In this document: piece by piece, positions 44,736 to 53,765 of the stretch
Layout: every line of letters starts with the position of its first letter
How positions within the stretch are numbered: position 1 is the stretch's first letter
NCBI RefSeq assembly: GCF_007744075.1
Contig: NZ_CP036266.1
Coordinates: 4,697,748 to 4,761,747, forward strand
From: Gimesia chilikensis
GTDB taxonomy: Bacteria > Planctomycetota > Planctomycetia > Planctomycetales > Planctomycetaceae
Length of the DNA stretch: 64,000 nucleotides
Reading direction: 5' to 3'
Program-made: the position numbers and the translations under genes
Notes under the pieces: generated by a model
Told to the model about the DNA's origin: nothing
Seen by the model: only the letters and a program-made list of their open reading frames with translations
The model's database searches: none

Positions 44736-44772
44736 CTTTTTTTCGCATGCAAAATCTCAGGGATTGAATCAG

Positions 44773-44802
44773 AGCCCCCATCTTCTTGAATGTGGGGCTT
44801 TT
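44773..44802 (+). terminator. Terminator after tRNA-Gly
   Basis: AGCCCC (44773-44778) pairs with GGGGCT (44794-44799). Neighbouring CA/TG extends the stem with one bulged T, and TTTT follows. It lies 38 bases after the tRNA. Confidence 0.6.
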
Positions 44803-44932
44803 CATACTTTAAGTAGTATCGCTATCAGAATCAGCTCCGCAGTGTGCAACTGCCACCCTCAGATTGAGTGCAGTGATTTGGTAAAGCCCCCATTGCTGTT
44901 TTCCACACAACGTAAAAGAAAAGGATTGGACC

Positions 44933-46405
44933 GTGTCTGACGATCTCGCAACGACAGAAGAAACCGTCTCCACAGAAGGCGAGTATAAAATGTCTGCGAC
45001 CGCCGATATTAAAGAGGTGGGTCCCTGTAAGAAACATGTGACTGTATCAGTCCCCCGTTCTGACATTGAGCACTTCTACTCTGAGTCTGTCTCTGAACTG
45101 GGCGATCAGGCAACAGTTCCCGGTTTCCGCGTTGGCCACGTTCCCAAGAAGCTGATCGAAAAACGTTTCCGTCAGGAACTCAACGATCAGGTCAAACAGC
45201 GGGTCCTGATGGAAAGCCTGGAACTGATCGCGGAAGACAATGATCTGGATCCGATCAACGAGCCAACCATTGATGTCGAAAGCCTGGAAATTCCTGAAGA
45301 CGGCGAATTCACCTTCGAATTTGAAGTCGAAGTTCGTCCTGATTTCAAACTGCCCGAATACAAAGGGCTGTCGCTGGAACGCCCTGTCCGCGAGATCAGC
45401 GATAAGGACATTGAAGAGTACCTGAACCGCTTCCTCGGCCAGTACGGCGAAATGGAAGAACGGAAAGGTGCTGCTGAAAAAGAAGATTACCTCGAACTGT
45501 CAATCAAGTTCGAACACGACGGCAAGCCACTCAGCGAAATCGCCGAACTGGTAGTTCCGCTCCGTCCGATCCTGCGTCTGCGTGATGCCGAAATCAAAGA
45601 CTTCGGCGAAGTCATGGCTGACGTCAAAGCCGGCGACACTCGCGAAACCGAACTCGAAGTTTCTGCAGAAGCCGACCAGATCGAAATGCGTGGCGAAAAA
45701 GTCAAAGCGACTTTCACCGTGAAGACCGTCAAGTTCATCCAGCCTCCGGAAATCAACGAAGAGCTGCTGGAACGGATCGGTGCCGAATCGGAAGAAGAAC
45801 TCCGCGAAGAAATCAAAAACATCCTGGAACGTCAGGTGACTTACGAGCAGCGTCAGTCTACCCGTACCCAGGTTCTGGAAAAGATCACCGAGTCTGCCGA
45901 CTGGGATCTGCCGGAAACACTGGTTTCCAAGCAGGTGGAAAACGCACTGCGTCGGGAAATCCTCGAAATGCAGCAGGCCGGTTTCTCCCGCCAGGATATT
46001 CAGGCTCGCGAAAACGAACTGCGTCAGCAGGCGATTTCCAGCACACGTCAGGCACTCAAAGAGCACTTCGTGCTGGACAAGATTGCCACGACTGAAAACC
46101 TGATGGTCGATCCTTCCGAAATCGACATGGAAATCTACTACATGGCGATGCAGCAGGGTGAAAGCCCCCGTCGCGTTCGGGCTCGGATGGTCAAATCCGG
46201 CATGATTGAAAACCTGGAAGCTCAGTTGCGTGAGCGTAAAGCGGTTGACGTCATCCTGGAAAAAGCTGAATACAAAGAAACCGAGATGAAGAAGCCAGAG
46301 GAAAACAAAGTCTCTGCCATCGCTCGCTCGGTCTGCTCCAGCTTCGCCGGCTCCGCTGCGGAAGCTGAAGAGGAAGAAGAAGCCGAAGGCGAAGGGGAAG
46401 ACTAA
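44933..46405 (+). CDS. tig: Trigger factor (ribosome-associated chaperone)
   Basis: 490 residues from GTG 44933 (AAGGA seven bases upstream). The N-terminal ribosome-binding domain (about 20-145) carries the signature PGFRVGHVPKKLIEKRF. A divergent FKBP-like PPIase region (about 165-255) and a long helical C-terminal chaperone domain (about 280-450) follow. The protein is longer than E. coli trigger factor (432): an N-terminal 20-residue acidic lead and a C-terminal Glu-rich tail (EAEEEEEAEGEGED) are extra. It binds nascent chains at the ribosome exit. It follows tRNA-Gly, and a strong hairpin (46436-46466) ends it. No clpP/clpX genes are adjacent, although tig-clpP-clpX is a frequent order in other bacteria. 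Confidence 0.92.
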   Translation: MSDDLATTEETVSTEGEYKMSATADIKEVGPCKKHVTVSVPRSDIEHFYSESVSELGDQATVPGFRVGHVPKKLIEKRFRQELNDQVKQRVLMESLELIAEDNDLDPINEPTIDVESLEIPEDGEFTFEFEVEVRPDFKLPEYKGLSLERPVREISDKDIEEYLNRFLGQYGEMEERKGAAEKEDYLELSIKFEHDGKPLSEIAELVVPLRPILRLRDAEIKDFGEVMADVKAGDTRETELEVSAEADQIEMRGEKVKATFTVKTVKFIQPPEINEELLERIGAESEEELREEIKNILERQVTYEQRQSTRTQVLEKITESADWDLPETLVSKQVENALRREILEMQQAGFSRQDIQARENELRQQAISSTRQALKEHFVLDKIATTENLMVDPSEIDMEIYYMAMQQGESPRRVRARMVKSGMIENLEAQLRERKAVDVILEKAEYKETEMKKPEENKVSAIARSVCSSFAGSAAEAEEEEEAEGEGED

Positions 46406-46435
46406 TCCCCCCGCTTCTCATTCCAAATAGAATCA

Positions 46436-46466
46436 AGGCACCATCAAATCGATGGTGCCTTTTTTT
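46436..46466 (+). terminator. Rho-independent terminator after tig
   Basis: AGGCACCATC (46436-46445) and GATGGTGCCT (46451-46460) form a perfect 10-bp stem with a five-base loop, followed by T(6). It is 30 bases after the stop. Confidence 0.9.
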
Positions 46467-46567
46467 ATGCGCGAGCATTCCTCTGCTTATAAATCAGTGC
46501 GAGTGTAAATTTCTCTTTCTGAAATACCTGATCTCGCTAAAATAGAAAGATTCCTTTCACATACATC

Positions 46568-47401
46568 ATGATACCCGGGATAATTACTTCCATGCCTGAA
46601 CTCACTGCTCCAGAGCCACAGTCCGGCGGACGTCCGGTGATTCTGCTGGGAGCAAGTAATCTGACCAGAGACTTTCCTTTGATTCTGCGTCTCCTGCAGC
46701 CGAGCATAGGGGTTCCCTGCGACATCTACACCGCCCTCGGTCATGGACGCTCATACGGAACCTGGAGTCGTCTCCTGCACCGTGCCCTGCCCGGCATCTC
46801 CCGCTGTGATTTGTGGCAGGCATTACCCACATCGGATCGCATTTCGGAACAACCCCTCGCGCTGTTGACTGATATCGGCAATGATCTGATTTATGGTCAA
46901 TCGGTTGATGCCATCTTCAGCTGGGTCAGGCTCTGCCTGGATCAATTACAGGCGATCGATGCCCGGGTGACGATTACGCTGCTGCCCGAGTTCACACTCG
47001 CGAAACTCTCGAATCTGCGTTTTGAGATGACACGACGGCTGTTCTTCCCGAAAAATCCGGCTTCACTTCCCGATCTGATTCAGAAAGTCGGCCAGTTGAA
47101 TCAGCGACTCACCGAACTGGCTGGAGATCCCCGCATCCGGATTGTGGCTCCCCAGCCTGAGTGGTATGGCTTTGACCCCATCCACTACCGCGCCTCTCAA
47201 CGGGCCCGGTTATGGAAAACTATTCTGACCAGTTGGGAACTCGAGAATCTGGAACAACAGACAGTCCGCAATCGCCTGCTGGACGGCTGGTATGCCTTCA
47301 CCTATCTGCCCCCCGCAGTCAGGCGTCGCTGGGGAAAAGAGATCCGGAGCAGTCAGCCGACACGGATGTTCGCTGATGGCACCCGCATTTCCGTTTATTA
47401 A
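46568..47401 (+). CDS. SGNH-hydrolase-like protein with variant block I
   Basis: 277 residues, or 269 if the Met at 46592 is used; neither has a strong ribosome-binding site. The SGNH blocks are in order: block I is VILLGASNLTR, with Ala replacing Asp in the GDS motif but the Ser kept. Block II is LGHGRSYG, block III LTDIGNDLIYG (Gly-Asn-Asp) and block V FDPIHY (Asp..His). So Ser, Gly, Asn, Asp and His are all present. This suggests an active esterase-type hydrolase. The body has no signal peptide and is cytosolic. An unlinked 2049-residue membrane protein follows on the same strand after 166 bases. The substrate is unknown. Confidence 0.65.
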   Translation: MIPGIITSMPELTAPEPQSGGRPVILLGASNLTRDFPLILRLLQPSIGVPCDIYTALGHGRSYGTWSRLLHRALPGISRCDLWQALPTSDRISEQPLALLTDIGNDLIYGQSVDAIFSWVRLCLDQLQAIDARVTITLLPEFTLAKLSNLRFEMTRRLFFPKNPASLPDLIQKVGQLNQRLTELAGDPRIRIVAPQPEWYGFDPIHYRASQRARLWKTILTSWELENLEQQTVRNRLLDGWYAFTYLPPAVRRRWGKEIRSSQPTRMFADGTRISVY

Positions 47402-47412
47402 ATATCATTGCC

Positions 47413-47433
47413 CTAATCCATTTTCTGGATTAG
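47413..47433 (+). terminator. Possible terminator after the SGNH-like gene
   Basis: CTAATCCA (47413-47420) and TGGATTAG (47426-47433) form a perfect 8-bp stem with a five-base loop, just after the stop at 47401. No T-run follows, so it may be only a stem. Confidence 0.4.
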
Positions 47434-47567
47434 AGTTAAGAAATGACATCTTAATTTTTGAATGAAAATTCCAAATTGAGGAGTGATATCGCTCAAGAGA
47501 ATCCGCCCGTAAAAAAGCCGAGGTAAGGCTGGATGTTTGATCTTCCGCTGCAACAGGGACCCACCCC

Positions 47568-50500
47568 ATGGAATTCGTGCTGGTATTGATTCTTTTGACA
47601 CTCTTCGCTTCCTTCATCCACGGAATCTGGGTGATTGGTCACTTCCTCACGAAACTGTTCTCGCCGGAAGCGCCCCCAAACGACGTCCATTCCTCTCATC
47701 AACTTGCCGAAGAACGAAAGACGACAGAGAGTACTCGCGAGCAGGAACGTCAGACAGCCGAACGCTACCTCCGCCGACTATATAATCAGGGCGTCATCCC
47801 GGAAGAAGATTTCGTCCGCCTCTTCAAATATACAGCAGCCAAGCAACCGGCGCCCGCTCCTCCTGAAGTCGTGCCACCGAAACCCGAGCCAAAACCCTCA
47901 CCCGAGCCCAAGCCTGTCCCCGAACCACCGACGCAGAAACCAGTCCCGCAAACGACGCCTGAAAAAGAACCGGTTCTCGAAATCTCCGATTTTCTGGACG
48001 AGAGTGCCTTTGAACCAGAGACCAGGACCGAACAGATTGAGCCTGTCTCTCCGGCACGAACTTCCCCAAGTCCTGCGATGCCCGTCGAAGAGCAGAAACG
48101 TCCGCTGGGTTCACTGCTGCAGGCGTTCATGGAAGAGAAAAACATTCGCTGGGGGGAACTGGTCAGCGGTCTGCTGATTGTCGGCAGTGCCATTGGCCTG
48201 GTGGTCAGTCTCTGGTCGACATTGAAAAATCAGATTCCCTATCTGCCAGCCCTGCTGTTCCTGCTGGCCACCGCCGCCATCCATGGTGCGGGGCTTTACA
48301 CGTTTAAACGCTGGAAACTGGAAGCCACCAGTCGCGGCCTGTTACTGATTACGGTGCTACTGGTGCCTCTCAACTTCCTGGCAGCCATTCGCCTGTCCGA
48401 TCACAGGCCTGCGACCGACCCGCTCTTCATACTTGCACTCGGTGTCGGCTTTGCCGCGTTCGGGTGGATGGTCCATTCGTCCAGCCGCATCCTGCTCAGT
48501 TTCGGACGCTGGCCTTTACTGGCGATCGTCCTGGGTACCTCAGCCGGGCAGATTCTGATCTCCCGCCTCGGGGATCACGCTACGACGTTTCTGCAAATCA
48601 ATTTCCTCGCACTGTTACCGGTCGGCTGCTTTGTCGGTGGATTGGTGTATGTGCTGCGCAATACGTTCGACTGGGAAGAAATATCTGATTCCCGCGCCCG
48701 CGAACTGGTTACGCTGCTCGGGCTGGCGGTCTTTTCCGTGCTGGCTCCCTGCTGGCTGATGATCTGGAATGCCCCCGAACGCCTGGAAACCTTTGCGAGA
48801 CTGACGCCGCTGTTCAGCCTGATGGAAAGTCTGCTGGTCGGATTCGGTCTGCTGCTCCATCACCGGAAAGGGAAAGACGAATCGCCGCACTGGTCCCTGA
48901 CGGGCTCGTCCCTCGCGATCTTTGCTGCGATCATGCTGCTGGTTAACTTCGCGATCGCCTGGCCGCGCGTCGACATTCTGATCGCCCTGGGAATCGTCAA
49001 CGCCATTAGTCTGACACTGCTCGCCTTTCGCGGACGTTTTCCTTTGTGCCATGTACCGGCACTCGCATCGCTTACGATTTCAGTCCTGCTCGGATTTCAC
49101 GTTCTGGGCGGTACCCTGCCTCTGGAAGGTGTCACACAGCGGATGCTGATGGAAGCGATGCTGCTGGGCCGTTCTGCCATCGTATTACTGGCATTGGCGA
49201 TCGGTGCGGGAATCGGAGCGATGCTCCTTAAGAACAAATCGCACCGGGAGGCAGCGGAATACTACCTGTATGCCGCAGTTGGGCTGGCCTGCGGCTCCAG
49301 CCTGATCGCGGTCTACGCAGGCTTTTATACCCGCACGGATGTCATGTGGACTACGGTGGCTTTACTGTTGAACTCCGTTCTGTTCCTGACAGCGAACTGG
49401 CACGTTCGTCGTCAGGTGCTTTCCAGTATCGGATCATTTCTCTGGTTCCTGACACTGCAACACGCACTCTGCCTCAACGGCCCCATCCGCGAGTTGCTGC
49501 AGAGCATGCATCTGCGTCCCGATGGTCCCTTCGCCTGGGGCTGTCTGATCCACGCTTCGACCAGCCTGCTGTTTTTACTTGCCCTGCAATTCTGGTCCCA
49601 AACTCGACAAAAGTCACAGAACAGCTGGTCGCTGCTGCCCGCTGAGGGTAATTCGTATACCAGCCCCCTCACCGCAGGTGCCATGATCACGTCGGTCCTA
49701 ATGATCCCTTATGCCCTGCTGCAGATCATGCCGGCCCACATGCATGCGTTTTACTCGTTCTGGTTGATGTTGATCTGGCTGGGCATTGCGTTGATCCTGC
49801 GTTCCGAAGTCTGGTTTCTGTGTGCCCAGTTCGCGGGGACAGCCGGCACGCTCTACACCGCGACTGCGGTCGGCCAGCGTTTTGATCTCTGGACGGGCAA
49901 TGGTTACCATTCTCCCCGTTACTGGCTGTTCCATATCCTGGCGATTGCCCTCTGGAATGGCCTGAACTCCCTGATCCGTTCCCAAAAATTCTCACGCAAC
50001 ATGCTGGGATCACTGGCCCGCGCCAGTCGTCTGAATCTGCAACCGATTCTACTGGGCGGTGCCATCCTTGCTACAGGTCTCGTATTTGCATTTGCCCTGT
50101 TACCCCTGGTCGGAGCCGAGTTCAGCCAGGCTTACCGGATGAGTGCGGTCTGGAAATATCTGGCTCCCGCCATGTTCGGCCTGTTCGTGTACCTGATGGG
50201 ATTGACGGCCATTACCATCACGCGGCCCCGGGAACACAGCCTCTGGACACAAGGTGCCCTCTCCTGCACGCTGGTTGTACTGTTTTCCCTGTTTGTTATT
50301 TTCAATTCCGCATTGAAAGAATTCTCGGTCGGCTTTCCTTTACAACTGGCACCAGAGGCCTTCAGTATCTGGAGCTGGCTCTGTCTGGGCCTGTTGATGC
50401 TGGGATGTCTGACTTTTCTCAACAGTCGCCTGCAGAAACTCGCCTCGCTGGGCATGCTGTTAATCAGCTACCTGATTCCCTTTTTGCTCGCCGGATATTT

Positions 50501-53500
50501 CAACCAGACTCAGCATGTGGCGGGGGCTCTCCGCTGGTGCCTGAGCCTGCATGCCGTGGTTATATTTGTGGTTGTCTGGAAAGCAGAATCGGTGCTGCAG
50601 ACTTTCCAGTCGCAGCTGGTCCGCTTGGGGTACCTTACGCGACTGCTGGAAGACAAACCGTCGTGGCGTGACTTGAGCATGCTGGGGGTCGGTCTGCCTG
50701 TCCTGTTCCTGACAATGTGCCAGGTACTGGGAACGGGGCTGGGACAGGTCGCAACTCTTGATGTTGCAGACCGGTTACTCGCTTTCACACAATTTGGTCT
50801 GCCGCTGCTGATACTGCTGGGAACGATTATCTGTTATGCAGTGCTGTTCCGCTCCAACGGCTGGATGCTACTCGCATCCCATCTTCTGCTGGTGACAACG
50901 CTGGCGGGAACCATTCTGATGTTTTCGACACCCCTCGATCAATATGATACCGCCGAGTTTCTGCAGACTCTTACCTGGCTGGGACTCGCGGCTGCCGGTT
51001 TCGGGATCTTCTGGCTGGCGTGCGAACGCTGGATTCATCCCGAGTTCCAGAAATACCAGCTGCTCACGTCTTCCGAGTGGCCACCATTACGGATTCACCT
51101 GGCGACGATGCTCAGCCTGGTCGTCTCTCCTTACCTGCTCCCCTTCCTGTTCAACCTGTTCGATCCCGCTGGCTCATGGGGGCCACGTTTCTCACAAGCC
51201 CCGTGGGTGACTCTGCCTGCGGTCGGAGTCTCTACGATCTGCATTCAGTATTTTGCCCGCAGGTACTCCAGCAGTATGCAGGTCAATGGTCTGAGTTTCC
51301 TGAGTCTGGCACTGATTGGACTGGCAGCGGTCCTGGGCTGGCATCATACGGACTGGAACGCCTGGCAGGTCAATCTGTTGCTCGAAGGGGGCCTGCTTCT
51401 GGTGCTTACTTTTCACGCGTTCCGCTTTGCGCAAACCTGGCGTCGCTCAGCCAGCGATATCGAACTACAGGCTGACACACAACGACATCTCTACTGGTCT
51501 CAGTTGCTCTTTGGTCTGTTACTGCTGTTCGGACTGCGAGGAGGCTGGTCTGACCTCTATCGCCCCTGGCCGGGACTGACGATCGCAGCGACAGGGACGG
51601 CCCTGTATTTCACGCTGGGACTCTGTCTGCGAAAACAAATCATGGCTTGGACTTCACTAGCGACGGCGCTGGTCGGCACCGTGCTGGTCTTCACCGCGTT
51701 CTGGACCGACACGAATGTAATCGTGACGACTCAGAATCAGATGGACCTCTTGAAGTGGCTGATCACAGTCGCGTCAGGTATCGCTGCCTGCTGGCTGGCG
51801 GTGGACGTCTATCGGCAGCGTGTCTCAACTGACGAAGAGCTCGGACTGTCTGAATTCAGGTTGCAGCACATCGTGGCGGGGGCGCTGTCGGGAGTCGTCC
51901 TGCTCTACACGCTGACAATCACCGTTTCCCGGACATTGCTGACAGTAGAAGGTCTTCCCGTCATTCGTGACATTCAGGGGTGGATTGCCCTGGCATCGGT
52001 GACCGTACTGTTGACGGCACTGCTCTGGGACCGAAACAGCCGATATGGGCTGTCGCCACTGTTCATGATGGGATTATGTGCGATCGGCACCTTCCTGAGT
52101 AATGAGACTGAATTGCAGATCCTGGTACAGCAATCGGGCATCGCGTTGTCTGTCTATGCCTGCCTGATCGGGATTCTATGGAGACTGCGCTCACAGCTGG
52201 GTCAAGCTGGCAACCGTCTGGCGATTGCCAACGCGGACCGCATCTGGGAGCAGGCACGCAGCTGGGTCCCGCAAGCGGTTTCCGTGATGACGCTCTCGAC
52301 AATTCTGGCATTGCTGCACAGCGTATTGCGATTTGAAGATCAGACACTCCGCTGGTGGTCGGTGGTGGGGACCTTCCTCACGGTTCCGGCACTGCTGGCT
52401 GTGGGTGATTTGACAGCACTTTCCGAACGGTTCAAACACCGTGCTCTGTTAGCACTGGGCGCCGCATCCATCTATTTCAGCTGGGCCCTGTTGCCCGTTA
52501 AAGGGAACTTCTACTGGCTCGACCATCTGATTCGCTTACTGGAGGCAGTCTCCGTTCTGAGCCTGCTGACCACGGTTGTGCTTGCGAAATGGTCGCGTCT
52601 CACTCCGGACTGGACGCAAGCGATTCGCAAAAGCGCACGAACCTTCCTGACCGCTGCTGGTGTCGCACTGTTATCCATCCTGGCTTCGGAGATCGGACTG
52701 CAACTCACCGGAGTCCGACTGCAATTGAATCCCGCGAGAATTGGCGTTGTTTCTGCGGCGCTGGTGCTGCTCTCCGCAGCCCTGATTGTGATGGCTGCCA
52801 TTCCCAAATATGATCCGTTCCAGCTCCCTTTGAAACGCAGAATGCTGTATGTCTATGCGTCTGAAATCGTACTGGCCCTGCTGTTCCTGCATATTTACCT
52901 GACAGTGCCGGAACTGTTCCGAGGCTACCTGCTGCCTTACTGGCCTTATATCGTCATCGCGATTGCCTTTGCCGGTGCGGGGGTCGGTGAGTTCTTCGAC
53001 CGCATCGGGCTGCAGGTGTTGTCTGAACCGCTCCAGCGGACGGGTGTCTTCCTCCCGCTGTTGCCTGCACTGAGCTTCTGGATGCATGGTGCTTCGACTC
53101 AGACCTCTCCGGTGGTTGGCGAGTATTCCCTGGTGCTGCTGTTGATCAGCCTGGTCTACGTGGTGATGAGCCTCTGGAGAAAGTCGTTCGTCTATACCAC
53201 GCTGGCTGCTCTGGCCGGTAACGGTGCCTTGTGGGCTTTCTGGGTGGAACAGGGACAGTTACTCACGCAGCATCCTCAGCTCTGGCTGATTCCGCCGGCA
53301 TTGTCGGTACTGGTCGCGACACATCTGAATCGTGAAAAACTGAGCGATTCCCAGCTGACTTCGATCCGGTACTTTTCCACGATTGCCATTTATGTCAGTT
53401 CGACCGGGGACATGTTCATCACCGGAGTAGCGGAAAGTATTGCGCTACCGATGATTCTATGTGGCCTGTCTGTCGTGGGAATCTTCGCCGGGATGCTGCT

Positions 53501-53717
53501 GCGAGTGCGGGCCTTCCTGTATGTCGGCACTTCGTTCCTGGTGCTTTCGATCGTGAGCATGATCTGGCACGCGTCGCAGTCACTGGGACACGTCTGGCCC
53601 TGGTGGGCGTTTGGGATTGGCCTGGGGATCTGTATCCTGGCCCTGTTCGGGCTGTTTGAAAAGCGGCGCAATGAAATGCTGGATCTGGTGGGTAAATTAA
53701 AAACCTGGGACCGGTAA
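47568..53717 (+). CDS. Giant polytopic membrane protein (2049 residues), DUF2339-like architecture
   Basis: A 2049-residue protein with an N-terminal membrane segment (MEFVLVLILLTLFASFIHGIWVIG). A charged helix follows (about 40-80), then a Pro/Glu/Lys-rich disordered region (about 95-185, with PKPEPKPSPEPKPVPEPP). From about 195 to the C-terminus there are roughly 45-50 hydrophobic segments separated by short loops, with no soluble domain. The first of these, after FMEEKNIRWGELVSGLLIVGSAIGLVVSLWS, resembles the entry to DUF2339/DUF2157-type membrane proteins, which have unknown function. The open frame is undisturbed, with codon use like the rest of the window. The gene is alone and ends in a hairpin (53703-53730). 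Transport or envelope roles are possible; nothing in the sequence proves either. Confidence 0.85.
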   Translation: MEFVLVLILLTLFASFIHGIWVIGHFLTKLFSPEAPPNDVHSSHQLAEERKTTESTREQERQTAERYLRRLYNQGVIPEEDFVRLFKYTAAKQPAPAPPEVVPPKPEPKPSPEPKPVPEPPTQKPVPQTTPEKEPVLEISDFLDESAFEPETRTEQIEPVSPARTSPSPAMPVEEQKRPLGSLLQAFMEEKNIRWGELVSGLLIVGSAIGLVVSLWSTLKNQIPYLPALLFLLATAAIHGAGLYTFKRWKLEATSRGLLLITVLLVPLNFLAAIRLSDHRPATDPLFILALGVGFAAFGWMVHSSSRILLSFGRWPLLAIVLGTSAGQILISRLGDHATTFLQINFLALLPVGCFVGGLVYVLRNTFDWEEISDSRARELVTLLGLAVFSVLAPCWLMIWNAPERLETFARLTPLFSLMESLLVGFGLLLHHRKGKDESPHWSLTGSSLAIFAAIMLLVNFAIAWPRVDILIALGIVNAISLTLLAFRGRFPLCHVPALASLTISVLLGFHVLGGTLPLEGVTQRMLMEAMLLGRSAIVLLALAIGAGIGAMLLKNKSHREAAEYYLYAAVGLACGSSLIAVYAGFYTRTDVMWTTVALLLNSVLFLTANWHVRRQVLSSIGSFLWFLTLQHALCLNGPIRELLQSMHLRPDGPFAWGCLIHASTSLLFLLALQFWSQTRQKSQNSWSLLPAEGNSYTSPLTAGAMITSVLMIPYALLQIMPAHMHAFYSFWLMLIWLGIALILRSEVWFLCAQFAGTAGTLYTATAVGQRFDLWTGNGYHSPRYWLFHILAIALWNGLNSLIRSQKFSRNMLGSLARASRLNLQPILLGGAILATGLVFAFALLPLVGAEFSQAYRMSAVWKYLAPAMFGLFVYLMGLTAITITRPREHSLWTQGALSCTLVVLFSLFVIFNSALKEFSVGFPLQLAPEAFSIWSWLCLGLLMLGCLTFLNSRLQKLASLGMLLISYLIPFLLAGYFNQTQHVAGALRWCLSLHAVVIFVVVWKAESVLQTFQSQLVRLGYLTRLLEDKPSWRDLSMLGVGLPVLFLTMCQVLGTGLGQVATLDVADRLLAFTQFGLPLLILLGTIICYAVLFRSNGWMLLASHLLLVTTLAGTILMFSTPLDQYDTAEFLQTLTWLGLAAAGFGIFWLACERWIHPEFQKYQLLTSSEWPPLRIHLATMLSLVVSPYLLPFLFNLFDPAGSWGPRFSQAPWVTLPAVGVSTICIQYFARRYSSSMQVNGLSFLSLALIGLAAVLGWHHTDWNAWQVNLLLEGGLLLVLTFHAFRFAQTWRRSASDIELQADTQRHLYWSQLLFGLLLLFGLRGGWSDLYRPWPGLTIAATGTALYFTLGLCLRKQIMAWTSLATALVGTVLVFTAFWTDTNVIVTTQNQMDLLKWLITVASGIAACWLAVDVYRQRVSTDEELGLSEFRLQHIVAGALSGVVLLYTLTITVSRTLLTVEGLPVIRDIQGWIALASVTVLLTALLWDRNSRYGLSPLFMMGLCAIGTFLSNETELQILVQQSGIALSVYACLIGILWRLRSQLGQAGNRLAIANADRIWEQARSWVPQAVSVMTLSTILALLHSVLRFEDQTLRWWSVVGTFLTVPALLAVGDLTALSERFKHRALLALGAASIYFSWALLPVKGNFYWLDHLIRLLEAVSVLSLLTTVVLAKWSRLTPDWTQAIRKSARTFLTAAGVALLSILASEIGLQLTGVRLQLNPARIGVVSAALVLLSAALIVMAAIPKYDPFQLPLKRRMLYVYASEIVLALLFLHIYLTVPELFRGYLLPYWPYIVIAIAFAGAGVGEFFDRIGLQVLSEPLQRTGVFLPLLPALSFWMHGASTQTSPVVGEYSLVLLLISLVYVVMSLWRKSFVYTTLAALAGNGALWAFWVEQGQLLTQHPQLWLIPPALSVLVATHLNREKLSDSQLTSIRYFSTIAIYVSSTGDMFITGVAESIALPMILCGLSVVGIFAGMLLRVRAFLYVGTSFLVLSIVSMIWHASQSLGHVWPWWAFGIGLGICILALFGLFEKRRNEMLDLVGKLKTWDR

Positions 53718-53730
53718 GCCGGCCCCAGGT
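53703..53730. terminator. Hairpin overlapping the stop of the giant membrane protein
   Basis: ACCTGGGACCGG (53703-53714) and CCGGCCCCAGGT (53719-53730) form a 12-bp stem with one mismatch; the loop holds the stop codon TAA. It lies between convergent genes, with the TypA gene stop at 53766. Confidence 0.5.
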
Positions 53731-53765
53731 TGGGAAGTCAAAATCATAGGGTGCGTTCTGCTGAA

